A stretch of DNA of 64,000 bases from Verrucomicrobiaceae bacterium (GCA_016795465.1 JAEUHK010000059.1:17182-81181), one strand, 5' to 3'; numbered from the stretch's first letter, positions 53,065-63,307 are shown. Notes: generated by a model not told the origin, from the letters alone. Numbers and translations: made by a program.

Positions 53065-53188
53065 AGATTTTCACGGCCCCATCGGTTCTTGGATGACAAC
53101 AAGCTAGGGATTCGCTCAGAATTCGGGAAATTTCCGGGTGGCATCGTTGCGGATGCTTCCATGGAGTCCCTTCCCAACCCACGCGCCC

Positions 53189-56100
53189 ATGCATACCAAG
53201 CTGCTGCCATCTCTGGCATTCGTCTTACTCATGCCCCTTGTCTCAAGAGGCGCTGTGCTGGTCTGGAATGGTGGCGGGGCGGATGACAACTGGTCCTCGG
53301 CGCTGAACTGGACCGGCGTGGGCTTCACCGTGGGCGATACCTTGCAGTTTGGTGGATCGACGCGGCTGACTCCGGTGAACAATCTGGCAGCGGACACGCT
53401 GGTGGGCGGCCTGGAGTTTACCAATAACACCTTCGCCAGCACCTCGGCGTTCACCTTGAGCGGCAATCGGATCACACTCGGCGGCAACATCACGACCACC
53501 GCGGTCAGCGGCGGCACTTTTAACACCACCATCAATGACCAGATCAATTTCGACCTGCTGCTCGATGCCACGCGCACCATTACGGTGGGCAACAATGCGG
53601 ACAAGACGCACAATCTGACGATCAACGGTGTGATCAGCGATGGTGGCGGAGCTTTTGGCCTGAATGTCGCCGGTGGAGCGCGGCTGACCTTGGCAAATGC
53701 GAACACTTACACCGGCACCACGACCTTGGGTGGCACGGCCATCGCGGTGCTGAATCACGCCACGGCGCTGCCGGGAGGCATCGGCACGAGCGGCGGCGTG
53801 AGCGGGCTGACTTTCGCCGGAGGCATGCTGGGGCTGGGCACGGGTGATTTCACGCGCGGTCTCGGCACGGGAGCGGACCAGGTGCAGTGGACGGGCAATG
53901 GCGGGTTCGCGGCCTTTGGAGCGGATCGCGTGGTAAATCTCGGTGGCAGCGGGGCCACAGTCACTTGGGCGGCCGGGGGCTTCGTGCCGAATGGCAGTGC
54001 CTTGCTCTTCGGTTATGGAAACGGCAGCGACACGCAAGACTCGACGCACACGCTGATTTTTCAGAACCCCATCGACCTGAATGGCGGCACGCGAACGATC
54101 ACGGTGAATGATGGCAACGGCAACGCGACGGCCGCCTTGATCGATGCGACGATCAGCGGCGGCATTGTGAATGGCACGGGCACAGGTGCTTTGACGAAAA
54201 ACGGCGGTGGCACGCTGAACCTCACCGCGGCCAGCACTTACACGGGCCAGACGCATGCGAATGCCGGTGTGCTGCTGCTGAATCATGTGAATGCGCTTCC
54301 CGGTGGTGTGGCAACGACCGGCGGCACGAGCAACCTGCGCATTTCCGGCAATGGTGTGGTCGGTCTGGGCACGGGTGACTTCACGCGTGGGCTCGGCACG
54401 GCCGCAGATCAGGTGCAGTGGACCGGCGCTGGTGGGTTCGCCGCCTTCAATGCAGACCGTGTGGTGAATCTCGGTGGAGTTGGTGCCACAGTGACATGGG
54501 CTACGGGGAGTTTCGTCCCGAATGGCTCCTCGTTTTACCTCGCTGCTAACTCCGCCACGCACACGGTCGATTTTCAAAACCCCATCGACCTCGGTAGCGC
54601 GAACCGCACGATCGAGATCAACAACTCCGCCGCGGCGGCGCTCGATGCGATCATCAGCGGCCCGATCAGCGGCAGCGGTGGTTTGACGAAAAACGGAGAC
54701 GGCACGCTGCTGCTGCAATCCGCCACCAGCAGCTACACCGGGCAGACGAACCTCGCGGTGAACGTCACGCGTGTGACAAAGCTGGCGGACTTTGGCCAGC
54801 CCAGCTCTCTCGGTGCAGGCACGGCGGGCGTGCCAGTGACCATGGGTTCAGCCTTCCGTGTCGGCACGCTGGAGTATGTGGGCACAGGTGATAGCACGAA
54901 CCGCACATTCTCCTTCGGCAACACCACCGCCACGGTGACAAATGCGGGCGTCATCCAAAACAATGGCAGCGGGCCGCTCGTTTTCACCGCGACGAATTTC
55001 AACGACGCCATCGCAGGCATCACCGTGGGCCGCACGCTCACGCTCGGCGGCGCGAACACGGGCCTGAACACGATCCAAGGCATCATCCAGAACACGAACG
55101 GCACCTCCGGTGTGCTCGGCGTGACGAAGGCGGACGCGGGCACCTGGGTGCTGGCCGGTGCGAATACCTATAGCGGCACCACCACGGTCTCCGCGGGCGC
55201 TTTGCACCTGAACAACGCCTCCGCCATCGGCACCGGCCCCATGACGCTGAACACCGGCGGCACCATCGACAATAGCTCCGGCGGCCTGATCACGCTCAGC
55301 ACGGCCAATGTGACCACCATCAGCGGAAACTTCACCTTTGGCGGCACGAATGACCTGAGCCTGGCGAACGGAACCACGAACGTCACCGGCACTCGCACCA
55401 TCACGCTCGGCGGCGCTGCGGGGCGCACGCTGACTCTCGGGGCCATGACGATCAACAACGCCGGCGGAAACACCACGCTGACCGTGAATGACTCGTCGAG
55501 CGCCGGAAACAAGCTCGTCATCTCCAGCCTCGTGCTGGCGGACAACAATCAGGCACGCAGTCAGACGATCAGTGGCAGCGCCTCGGTGGAGATAACCGGC
55601 ACCGTGCAGGACGGCCCGGGCACCGGCGCGGATGCCCTCACCTACGCTGGAAATGGCACGCTGAAGCTCAGCGGCTCCAACACCTACACCGGCTCCACGA
55701 CCATGAACAACGCCGCCGGCACGCTCACACTCGCCGGCAGCAGCACGACATCGGCTGTCACGCTCACGACAGGCCGTTTGAATTTGAACCACGCCGCCGC
55801 AATCGGCTCAGGCACACTCACCCTCACCGCGGGCACGCTGGACAACACCAGCGGCTCCGCTTTGACGCTCACGACAAACAACCCGGTGACGGTCAGCAAC
55901 TTCACCTTCGGCGGTTCGAACGATCTGAACCTTGGCACCGGCGCGGTCACCTTGGGAGCCTCCGACCGCGTGATCAACATGGACGGCGAATCGACGCTGA
56001 CGATGGGAACAGCCACCTTCAACAGCGCCGCCACGCGCATTCTTCAAGTGAACCAGGCGCGAGGCACCACGGGCAAGCTCGTCCTCTCAGGCTTCGATTT

Positions 56101-58285
56101 GAACCTCAGCGCTGACACTGCCGGACGCACCCGCAATCTCACAGGCACCGGCCAGATCGTCATCACCGGTGTTGTGGCGAATGGCAATGCCTTCAACAAC
56201 GGCATCACGAAAAACGGCGCTGGCACGCTCACGCTCTCGGGCGCGAACACCTTCGGCGGCTCCATCATCGGCAATGCTGGCACCCTCATCCTCGACTACG
56301 CCACGAACGATCCCCTGCCCGCCAGCGGCCCGCTGACCTTCAACGGCATCAATATGATCATCCGTGGCAACACCGGTACGCCCACCACGGACTCCACCGG
56401 CACGCTCACGATGACAAACAACTCCCGCAGCACCCTTCGCATCGAAAACAACGCCGTGCTCACCACCACCTTCGGTGCCGTCGGCACGGTGAACCCGCTG
56501 CTTCTCGATGTGACGGCTGGCGGCACGCTCGCCACCGCCGCCCTCACCACGACCTCCTCCTCCACGAATGTGGCCTTGGTCAATGGCGTCGTCATGATGG
56601 GCCAAAGGGCAAATCTATATGTGCAAGACGGCACCGGCATCGGTTTTGCCACGCAGGACGGCTCGAACAACATCGTGCGCTACAACGCCGCGACTTCGCT
56701 CAATGGAAACACCGGCGGGGCGACCACGAATACGACGCATTACAGCCTCAGCAGCGATCTCACTCGCAGCGCCACCTTGAACTTTTCCTCCCTCGCCATC
56801 GATACCTCGGCGAATCCGGTCACGCTCGACATGGGGACGTTCAACATGAGCTCCAGCGGGAACGGACGCAGCATCCTCGTCACCGGCTCAAACAACGCCA
56901 CGATCACCAGCAGCACCGGTGTCTTCACCAGCGCCCAGAGCTACAACATCGCCAACTACAGCACCGGCACGGTCACCATGGCTGTGGGCAGCACGAACGT
57001 GGCCATCGTCAAAAACGGCCCCGGGCTCGTGAATTACACCTCCTCGGCCCTGCCGGCCGATGTGTATGTCACGCAGGGCGCTTTGCGCTTCTCCTCGGCC
57101 ATGAACTACACCACCGGCTTGCTCCGCGTGTTTGGCGATGGCGTGTTTGAAATCGGCGCGGACCTCAATGACACCGCCGATGGCGATTTCACCCGCGCCA
57201 GCGGCACCACGGCGGGTCAGGTCGCGATCATCGGCAATGGCGGCTTCAGTGCGCATGGTGCGGATCGCGTGGTGGCCATCGGCGGCACCGCAGCACCCAC
57301 CGCGCTCACCTGGGGCGGCTCGAACTTCCTCGCCGCGAACACCACAGACAACGAATACGTCTTCAAACTCGGCTCCAGCACCTCCACGCACACCTTGGAG
57401 TTCCGCAACGCCATCGCCCTCGGCTCTCGGCATCGCGTGGTCGATGTGGCAGATGGCACCAGCGCCACGAATGTCGATGCACGGCTCACGGGTGTGATCA
57501 GCGGTAGCGGCACGCTTGCCAAGACCGGCACCGGCACGATCGAGCTCACCGGTGCTAACACCTATTCCGGCGGCACGCTGCTGCGTGAAGGCCGCTTGCT
57601 CATCTCCAATGATGGCAGCAGTTCCGCCACCGGCACCGGGTATGTGTGGACGACGGCAAGCACCATCCTCGGCGGCAGCGGAGCCATTGCTCCCACCGGC
57701 ACGAGCGAGATCACCATCGGCGGCAGCGTGGCTCCTGGCACGCCAGCGACGACTGATGGCGCTGGCACGCTCATTTTCACTCCCGCGAGCCGGAACGCGA
57801 CTTTTACCTCGACGAGCACCGCAGACTTTCAACTGCGCACGAACGGCACGCACGGCCTCACCGCCCTTTTTAACCCCGATGGCACGCTCGCCTCCGTCAC
57901 CGGCATTTCCACGGATGGCGGAAACGACCGGCTCATCTTCAATGGCGGCTCCACCACCTCCAAACTCGACCTCACGGCCCTCGCGAGCGGCAATTTCAAC
58001 ATCACGCTCACCGCCGGCTACACACCGCAGGCAGGCGACGTCTTCGATTTGCTCGATTGGGGCAATACGAACGGCGCAGGCCATTCCAGCGCCATCACCG
58101 GCCTCACCGTGGGCCAGCTCGACCTGCCCAGCCTCATCGGATTCAATCCCCTCCTCGCTTGGGACACGAGCCTGTGGGCCAGCCAGGGCGTCCTCGGCAT
58201 CTACTCCGGCGTGCCAGAGCCCTCTCGTGTGCTGCTGTTCGCGATGGGTGGCCTCGCGTGGCTTCGTCGTCGCAGGCGCGATTGA
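53189..58285 (+). CDS. Large autotransporter-strand-repeat protein with PEP-CTERM signal
   Basis: A 1698-residue secreted protein. The ATG at 53189 begins a signal peptide (LPSLAFVLLMPLVSRG). The body is a Gly/Thr/Asn-rich beta-helix with many autotransporter-associated strand repeats (units such as LTLANANTYTGTTTLGG, LTKNGGGTLNLTAASTYTG and GTLTLSGANTF). Two near-identical blocks of about 60 residues start at GTGDFTRGLGT, with a more diverged third (DFTRASGTTAGQ). The C-terminus is VPEPSR plus a hydrophobic helix and RRRRR, a PEP-CTERM sorting tail, not an autotransporter barrel. Probably an exosortase-processed surface fibre. Confidence 0.88.
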   Translation: MHTKLLPSLAFVLLMPLVSRGAVLVWNGGGADDNWSSALNWTGVGFTVGDTLQFGGSTRLTPVNNLAADTLVGGLEFTNNTFASTSAFTLSGNRITLGGNITTTAVSGGTFNTTINDQINFDLLLDATRTITVGNNADKTHNLTINGVISDGGGAFGLNVAGGARLTLANANTYTGTTTLGGTAIAVLNHATALPGGIGTSGGVSGLTFAGGMLGLGTGDFTRGLGTGADQVQWTGNGGFAAFGADRVVNLGGSGATVTWAAGGFVPNGSALLFGYGNGSDTQDSTHTLIFQNPIDLNGGTRTITVNDGNGNATAALIDATISGGIVNGTGTGALTKNGGGTLNLTAASTYTGQTHANAGVLLLNHVNALPGGVATTGGTSNLRISGNGVVGLGTGDFTRGLGTAADQVQWTGAGGFAAFNADRVVNLGGVGATVTWATGSFVPNGSSFYLAANSATHTVDFQNPIDLGSANRTIEINNSAAAALDAIISGPISGSGGLTKNGDGTLLLQSATSSYTGQTNLAVNVTRVTKLADFGQPSSLGAGTAGVPVTMGSAFRVGTLEYVGTGDSTNRTFSFGNTTATVTNAGVIQNNGSGPLVFTATNFNDAIAGITVGRTLTLGGANTGLNTIQGIIQNTNGTSGVLGVTKADAGTWVLAGANTYSGTTTVSAGALHLNNASAIGTGPMTLNTGGTIDNSSGGLITLSTANVTTISGNFTFGGTNDLSLANGTTNVTGTRTITLGGAAGRTLTLGAMTINNAGGNTTLTVNDSSSAGNKLVISSLVLADNNQARSQTISGSASVEITGTVQDGPGTGADALTYAGNGTLKLSGSNTYTGSTTMNNAAGTLTLAGSSTTSAVTLTTGRLNLNHAAAIGSGTLTLTAGTLDNTSGSALTLTTNNPVTVSNFTFGGSNDLNLGTGAVTLGASDRVINMDGESTLTMGTATFNSAATRILQVNQARGTTGKLVLSGFDLNLSADTAGRTRNLTGTGQIVITGVVANGNAFNNGITKNGAGTLTLSGANTFGGSIIGNAGTLILDYATNDPLPASGPLTFNGINMIIRGNTGTPTTDSTGTLTMTNNSRSTLRIENNAVLTTTFGAVGTVNPLLLDVTAGGTLATAALTTTSSSTNVALVNGVVMMGQRANLYVQDGTGIGFATQDGSNNIVRYNAATSLNGNTGGATTNTTHYSLSSDLTRSATLNFSSLAIDTSANPVTLDMGTFNMSSSGNGRSILVTGSNNATITSSTGVFTSAQSYNIANYSTGTVTMAVGSTNVAIVKNGPGLVNYTSSALPADVYVTQGALRFSSAMNYTTGLLRVFGDGVFEIGADLNDTADGDFTRASGTTAGQVAIIGNGGFSAHGADRVVAIGGTAAPTALTWGGSNFLAANTTDNEYVFKLGSSTSTHTLEFRNAIALGSRHRVVDVADGTSATNVDARLTGVISGSGTLAKTGTGTIELTGANTYSGGTLLREGRLLISNDGSSSATGTGYVWTTASTILGGSGAIAPTGTSEITIGGSVAPGTPATTDGAGTLIFTPASRNATFTSTSTADFQLRTNGTHGLTALFNPDGTLASVTGISTDGGNDRLIFNGGSTTSKLDLTALASGNFNITLTAGYTPQAGDVFDLLDWGNTNGAGHSSAITGLTVGQLDLPSLIGFNPLLAWDTSLWASQGVLGIYSGVPEPSRVLLFAMGGLAWLRRRRRD

Positions 58286-58340
58286 AAAACAATCACCCTG
58301 TCAGATGCGGACACGCTGCATCGTTATCGATTCCGAACCC

Positions 58341-59612
58341 ATGCACACCGCCACCAAACGCCATCTCGACCGCCGGGCCTTCCTTCGTGGCTCCGGAGCC
58401 ATGCTCTCGCTGCCGTTTTTGGAGGCGATGGTGCCGGCCTTTGCCACGCGGGCTCAAGCAGCCGTCGCGAATCCGCCGCCGCGTTTTCTGGCGATGTGCG
58501 CCACACTCGGCTTTCACACGCCGTTTTTGTTTCCGCAGGAGGTTGGCAGCGACTACACGCTCACGCCATACCTCGAACCGCTGAAGGATCTCAAGAATGA
58601 CTTCACTGTGATCTCCGGTTTGCAGCATGAGGAGCAAAACGGCGCGAACGGCCACACCTCGGAGATGACTTGGCTGACCTCCGCGAAGCATCCGGGCCTC
58701 GCGGGATTCAAAAACAGCATTTCCATCGACCAGCACATCGCCGAGCGCATCGGCTCACAGACGCGTTTCCCCAGCCTCATCCTCGGCACCGGCAGCGATT
58801 CGCTGTCGTGGAGTGCCAGCGGCGTGCCGCTTCCGGCGGAGAGCTCGCCGTCGAAGGCCTTCCAGCAGCTTTTTGTCGATGGCACGCCCGCGGAGATCGC
58901 CGCGCAGGTCCACCAGCTCAAACGCGGCCGCAGCATCCTCGATACCGTCATGGGCCAGGCCAAGAAATTGCATGGCGAGCTCGGCAAACGCGATCAGGAG
59001 AAGCTCGATGAATACTTCAGCGCCGTGCGTGACCTCGAAGGCCGGCTCGTGCAGAACGAGGAATGGGCGCAGAAGCCCAAACCGAAGGTCGATGCGAAGC
59101 CGCCGACGGACATCCAGAGCCGCACCGATGCCATCGGCAAGATGAAGCTCATGCAGGACCTCGTCGTGCTCGCTTTGCAAAACGACAGCACCCGCACCGT
59201 GACCCTGCGCCTCAACGGCATGAACGCCGTGCCGGAGATCGCCGGCGTGAAAAACGACTGGCACAACCTCTCCCACCACGGCCAGGACACCGCGAAGATC
59301 GAGGAGCTGAAGGTCATCGAGCTGGCGGAGTTCACCGCATTCGCCGCCTTCCTCACGAAACTGAAGTCCACCGGCCTCCTCGATACCACCGCCGTGCTGT
59401 TTGGCTCCAATCTTGGCAACGCCAGTGCCCACAGCACGGCCAATCTGCCTCTCGTCCTCGCCGGTGGTGGATTCAAACACGGACGCCACATCGCCGTCGA
59501 GAAGGACAAGCACGTCTTCTCCAATCTCTTCGTCTCCCTCGCCCAGCGGATGGGCGTCGAGACCGGTCAATTTGGCTTCAGCACCGGCGTGCTCGATTTG
59601 AATCAATCGTAG
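58341..59612 (+). CDS. Tat-exported DUF1552 protein
   Basis: A 423-residue protein with a twin-arginine signal (DRRAFLRGSGAMLSLPFLEAM). The body fits DUF1552: FLAMCATLGFHTPFLFP, a YLEPLKDLKNDFTVISGLQH segment and C-terminal WHNLSHHG and VLAGGGFKHGRHI. In Planctomycetes and Verrucomicrobia these proteins usually follow a cytochrome-c-domain partner (PSD1/DUF1592); no such gene is adjacent here. Its catalytic role is unknown. The 3' end overlaps the convergent transpeptidase gene by 10 bp. Confidence 0.85.
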   Translation: MHTATKRHLDRRAFLRGSGAMLSLPFLEAMVPAFATRAQAAVANPPPRFLAMCATLGFHTPFLFPQEVGSDYTLTPYLEPLKDLKNDFTVISGLQHEEQNGANGHTSEMTWLTSAKHPGLAGFKNSISIDQHIAERIGSQTRFPSLILGTGSDSLSWSASGVPLPAESSPSKAFQQLFVDGTPAEIAAQVHQLKRGRSILDTVMGQAKKLHGELGKRDQEKLDEYFSAVRDLEGRLVQNEEWAQKPKPKVDAKPPTDIQSRTDAIGKMKLMQDLVVLALQNDSTRTVTLRLNGMNAVPEIAGVKNDWHNLSHHGQDTAKIEELKVIELAEFTAFAAFLTKLKSTGLLDTTAVLFGSNLGNASAHSTANLPLVLAGGGFKHGRHIAVEKDKHVFSNLFVSLAQRMGVETGQFGFSTGVLDLNQS

Positions 59613-60616
59613 CCCGGCAGGTAAAGTGTTTGTCCACGGCCTTTGGGGGCCTTTCGCACGGGTTGAGGTGCCGACCGGCTCTTTTGGCCCCAGGAGGGTT
59701 TTTGCGGCACGAGGGTATCGAGACGCTTCAACGTGAGTTTTTCAGGTTCTGCCTTCGCCACCATGGGCGGCGCCGGTTTGGTGGCTTTCACCTTCACGGG
59801 CTTGGGCTCCTCATCATCACCGCCGAGCATGCTACCCCAGATCGAACCTTTCCTGGGCTTCACCTCGGCCACCTCTACCTTTGGCGGAGCGGGCTTCTCG
59901 ACGGGTTTCGGTGGCGCAGGCGGCGGTGGTGGCTCGGCGATGGCCACGCGGGCTTTCGGACGCGTGTCCTCCTCCTGCCGCGGCGCGATCACGATGTCAT
60001 CGCGGTGCAGTTTGTGCGGCACCGGCAGCCACGTCACCTGATGGCCCTCCGGGGCCGTGCCGATGATTTCGACCGGTGTGCCCAGCGGCGTGGCACGGAA
60101 AAAGATGGCCGCCATTCGCGACGGCAGACGGATGCAGCCATGAGACGCGGCAAAACCCGGCAGATAGCCCTCGTGCATGCCGATGCCGCCGGTGATGCGC
60201 ATGAAGCTGCGCATGCTGGCCCCGAGAAACCGCGTCCCCGGAGGCGGTGTGTCCTTCCGCGAGTCCACATCCCCTTCCACGATGCGCCCATGCCCATCGA
60301 CAAACGAGCCATAGGCCGACGAACGGTGATCCGCGTCCTTCTCGATGATCTTGTAGGTCCCACGCACCGTGCCGTGCCCTTCGCGACCGGACGAAATCGG
60401 TGCCGCGCCGACCAGCTTGCCGCCTTTGAAATACTTCACCACCTGCCGGCTGAGGTCGATCTGGATGCGCGGTTCGCCCGCGACACGGTCTCCACTCCAC
60501 CACCCCTGCGCAGCCATCTCGTTCTCGGGGCCGGAGGAGCAGGCGCTGAGGGCGGTCAGGAGCAGAGCAGCGGCCGGCAGACGGCCCATCGGATTCCAAA
60601 TCGTGTTTTTCATCAT
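59603..60616 (-). CDS. Lipoprotein L,D-transpeptidase (YkuD) with Pro-rich tail
   Basis: A 337-residue protein. The ATG at 60616 (or 60613) opens a lipobox signal ending LLLTALSAC (Cys26). The YkuD catalytic domain spans about 45-190: IDLSRQVVKYFKGGKLV, then ITGGIGMHEGYLPGF and ASHGCIRLP with His148, His159 and Cys161. The C-terminal 130 residues are Pro/Lys/Ala-rich (PPPPPAPPKPVEKPAPPK) and disordered-looking. A role in 3-3 peptidoglycan cross-linking or anchoring is likely. It is divergent from the Gfo/Idh gene. Confidence 0.9.
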   Translation of the reverse strand: MMKNTIWNPMGRLPAAALLLTALSACSSGPENEMAAQGWWSGDRVAGEPRIQIDLSRQVVKYFKGGKLVGAAPISSGREGHGTVRGTYKIIEKDADHRSSAYGSFVDGHGRIVEGDVDSRKDTPPPGTRFLGASMRSFMRITGGIGMHEGYLPGFAASHGCIRLPSRMAAIFFRATPLGTPVEIIGTAPEGHQVTWLPVPHKLHRDDIVIAPRQEEDTRPKARVAIAEPPPPPAPPKPVEKPAPPKVEVAEVKPRKGSIWGSMLGGDDEEPKPVKVKATKPAPPMVAKAEPEKLTLKRLDTLVPQKPSWGQKSRSAPQPVRKAPKGRGQTLYLPGYD

Positions 60617-60770
60617 GCGGCGCGATTTTGAAACGCCCCAAGTGGTTTCGGCAACAAGGAAAATACTTCGCAGCCAAAGCGAAGCCGCCCTTTGGCACAT
60701 TGTCGAAGGAAGCAGCTTTCCGATTGCGTTCCTTGCGCCCTCGCCGCTATCGTCGCGGCCCTTTAAATCC

Positions 60771-62204
60771 ATGAAGACCTCACTCTTCCCCAACCGTCGT
60801 GCGTTCCTCCGCAACACCGCGCTCTCCGCCGGTGGCCTTTTCGTCCCCAATCTCCTCCTCGGCCAGGACGCCGCGAAGAAGCTGAACGTCGCTGGCATCG
60901 GCGGTGCCGGTGGCAAGGGCGCGTCTGACATCGCCATCGCCGGTGAAGGCGCCAATGTCGTCGCCATCTGCGACATCGACAGCAACCGCCTCAAGGACGC
61001 CAAGAAGAAATATCCGGGTGCCAAGATGTTCACATCCTTCCAGGAGATGTTCAACGACATGGGTGACAAGATCGACATGGTCACCGTCTCCACCCCCGAC
61101 CACGCCCACTACCCGGCCGCCATGGAGGCCATCAAGCGTGGCAAGCACGTCTGCGTGCAGAAGCCCCTCGTGAACCGCATCTGGGAAGCCAATGAGCTCC
61201 ACGCCGCCGCCAAAAAGAAGGGCGTGAAGACCAACATGGGCAACCAGGGCCACACCGGCGAGCAGATCCGCCAGCTCAAGGAGTGGATGAACGCCGGCGT
61301 CGTCGGCAACGTGAAGGAAATCCACGTTTGGACGAACCGCCCCATCTGGCCCCAAGGCACCGCGGCCAAGGACATTTATACCGGCAAGACCGCTCCGAAG
61401 CCCCGCAAGAAGGAAGAAGCCAACGGCATCGCCGAGGCCGTCGGCCAGGCTCCAGCGCATGTGAACTGGCAGCAGTGGCTGGCCCAGGTGCCGGATCATC
61501 CTTACATCCCCGGCCTGCATCCCTTCGCATGGCGCGGCAGCCTCGATTTCGGTGCCGGTGCCATGGGTGACATGGGCTGCCACATCATGGACGGTCCCTT
61601 CTGGGCCTGCGAACTCGGCGAGCCTTACAAAATCGAAGCCGAAGTGGGTGATCTCACCGACATGAGCTGGCCCGCCTGGTCCCACGTCATCTGCCACTTC
61701 AAGCACGTCAAATACGGCGAGATCAAGCTGCACTGGTATGAAGGCAAGAACGGCGACAACCCGGTCAAGCCCGCCCGCCCGGCGAAGCTCGAAGACGGTC
61801 GCGACTTCAACAAGATGATCGGCGGCTTCATGATCGTGGGTGACGAGGACACCATCCTCAACCCTGGCGACTACTGCGAGGCCCTCGAAATCGTCGGCAA
61901 CCGTCCGAAGCTGGCCAAGTTCTTCAAAGAAACGCCGAAGACCCTCGAGCGCTCGCTGGCCCCCGGCAAGCCGCAGCTCGAACTCGTCAAGGCCATCGAG
62001 CAGGACAAGATCGCTGGCAGCAACTTCGACTACTCCGTGCCGCTCACCAAGCTCTGCCTCCTCGGCAACCTCGCCATCGGCAATCCGGGCAAGGTCATCG
62101 GCTGGGACAGCGCCAAGCAGGAGTCCGACAACGCCGAGGCGAACAAGATGATCAAACGCGCCGCCGTCCGCTCCGGCTGGGAATACAGCGCCGCCAGCAT
62201 CTAA
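60771..62204 (+). CDS. Tat-exported Gfo/Idh/MocA-family oxidoreductase
   Basis: A 477-residue protein with a twin-arginine signal (NRRAFLRNTALSAGGLFVPN). The Rossmann domain (NVAGIGGAGGKGASDIAIA) has the acidic residue in ICDIDSNRL, and VQKPLVNRIWEA holds the EKP-like Lys of the family (Gln replaces Glu). The C-terminal Gfo/Idh domain extends to about 450. Such secreted members, often with 3-keto-sugar activity, are typical of this phylum; the substrate is unknown. A strong terminator follows. Confidence 0.92.
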   Translation: MKTSLFPNRRAFLRNTALSAGGLFVPNLLLGQDAAKKLNVAGIGGAGGKGASDIAIAGEGANVVAICDIDSNRLKDAKKKYPGAKMFTSFQEMFNDMGDKIDMVTVSTPDHAHYPAAMEAIKRGKHVCVQKPLVNRIWEANELHAAAKKKGVKTNMGNQGHTGEQIRQLKEWMNAGVVGNVKEIHVWTNRPIWPQGTAAKDIYTGKTAPKPRKKEEANGIAEAVGQAPAHVNWQQWLAQVPDHPYIPGLHPFAWRGSLDFGAGAMGDMGCHIMDGPFWACELGEPYKIEAEVGDLTDMSWPAWSHVICHFKHVKYGEIKLHWYEGKNGDNPVKPARPAKLEDGRDFNKMIGGFMIVGDEDTILNPGDYCEALEIVGNRPKLAKFFKETPKTLERSLAPGKPQLELVKAIEQDKIAGSNFDYSVPLTKLCLLGNLAIGNPGKVIGWDSAKQESDNAEANKMIKRAAVRSGWEYSAASI

Positions 62205-62227
62205 TCTCCCTCTCATTGCACCTCACA

Positions 62228-62259
62228 CGCCCGGCGGTCGAAAGGCCGCCGGGCGTTTT
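62228..62259 (+). terminator. Intrinsic terminator after the Gfo/Idh gene
   Basis: CGCCCGGCGG (62228-62237) and CCGCCGGGCG (62246-62255) form a perfect GC-rich 10-bp stem with an 8-base loop followed by TTTTC. Confidence 0.95.
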
Positions 62260-62275
62260 CATGGCGTGATGCTTG

Positions 62276-62339
62276 GTTCGTCGTTCATCGTTCGGGCTTC
62301 AGCCCGTGCCTTGGGGTTCGTAGTCCCGCCTTCAGGCGG
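62276..62339. repeat. Dispersed double-hairpin repeat, copy 1
   Basis: GTTCGTCGTTCATCG, CGGGCTTCAGCCCG (a 6-bp stem with a 2-base loop, 62293-62306), GCCTTGGGGTTCGTAGTC, CCGCCTTCAGGCGG (62326-62339). 58 of 64 aligned positions match the copy at 63308-63370, same orientation. It lies upstream of the Asp/Asn hydroxylase gene. Confidence 0.85.
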
Positions 62340-62453
62340 TTCAGGGATCGGAGGGAGGGATTTGATTCCCGCCGGAACATTCAGCCGCGGAAAACACCGA
62401 AAGGGCCGCGGCTGGAATCGTATTTGCTACTTCAAAACCCATTTTGATCCGCC

Positions 62454-63272
62454 ATGCCCCCAACCTCCACCGCTACCGTTCCAGACGGTTTTCAATGGAA
62501 GCCGCTGGATGCCTACGACCGCACTCACCACCTCAAGAACGACACGTTCTTCGAAAAAGCCGTCAACTTCCTCCAAAATGCTGTCGAGGGCTTTTTGGTG
62601 AAGTTTTCCCTCGTCGGCGATCATCCGGTCTTTGAGTCCCGACACTTCCCGTGGGTGCCAGCCGTCGAGGAAGACTGGCAAAAAGTCCGCTCCGAACTCG
62701 ACATGGTCATGCAATACCGCGAGGCCATGCCCAGCTTCCAGGACATCGTGAAGGAGGTGGGCATGATCCAGAGTGATGACCAATGGAAAACCTTCTTCCT
62801 CCGCGGCGTGGGCATGGATTGTGAGGAAAATGCCCGCCGCTGTCCGGAGACGATGAAAGTGATCGAAAAGATCCCCGGCTGCACCACCGCCTTCTTTTCC
62901 ATCCTTTCTCCGCGGAAGCACATCCCGCATCATCGCGGCCCGTGGGCCGGCGTGCTGCGCCTGCACCTCGGCCTGCTCGTGCCAAAGGACGCCAGCCAGT
63001 GCCGCATCCGCATCGCGGACCACGTGTGCGCCTGGGAGGAGGGCCGCTGCCTCGTTTTCGACGACACCTACAATCACGAGGTCTGGAACGACACCGATGA
63101 CTACCGCGTCGTCCTCTTCATCGACTTCGCGCGGCCCCTGCGCTGGCCCATGAACCTCTTTAACGACTGGCTCATGAACCTCAGCGCCCTCGCCCCCTTC
63201 CTCCGCGAGGCCAAAGGCCGCCAGAAAGCCAGCGAGAAGAAGTTCTGGGAAGCCTTCGGCCACAAGGCGTGA
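62454..63272 (+). CDS. Aspartyl/asparaginyl beta-hydroxylase-family dioxygenase
   Basis: A 272-residue cytoplasmic Fe(II)/2-oxoglutarate-type hydroxylase. The AspH/LpxO signature is visible: RKHIPHHRGPWAGVLRLHLGL (ligand-containing His segment), CAWEEGRCLVFDDTYNHEVWNDTDDYRVVLFID with the second His and the 2-oxoglutarate-binding Arg. In bacteria, LpxO-like members hydroxylate lipid A acyl chains, others protein side chains; the substrate here is open. The gene is bracketed by two direct copies of a dispersed repeat, and its own upstream gap is the longest in the window (249 bp). Confidence 0.88.
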   Translation: MPPTSTATVPDGFQWKPLDAYDRTHHLKNDTFFEKAVNFLQNAVEGFLVKFSLVGDHPVFESRHFPWVPAVEEDWQKVRSELDMVMQYREAMPSFQDIVKEVGMIQSDDQWKTFFLRGVGMDCEENARRCPETMKVIEKIPGCTTAFFSILSPRKHIPHHRGPWAGVLRLHLGLLVPKDASQCRIRIADHVCAWEEGRCLVFDDTYNHEVWNDTDDYRVVLFIDFARPLRWPMNLFNDWLMNLSALAPFLREAKGRQKASEKKFWEAFGHKA

Positions 63273-63307
63273 GCTCATGGGTGGAGAGAAGCGCGGACAC
63301 GCCCGCC

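Noticed and set aside
53126..53135. GGAAATTTCC palindrome upstream of the autotransporter-repeat gene
   Set aside because: Only 10 bp, single occurrence noticed, and no supporting context; expected by chance in a window of this size.
53243..54718. Minus-strand frame of 491 codons opposite the PEP-CTERM repeat protein
   Set aside because: Arises from the repetitive GC-rich codons of the plus-strand gene; no start context or domain.
60696..60710. TTTGGCACATTG as a sigma-54 promoter before the Gfo/Idh gene
   Set aside because: TGGCAC is present, but the required TTGC element at the proper spacing is missing (CGAA instead).
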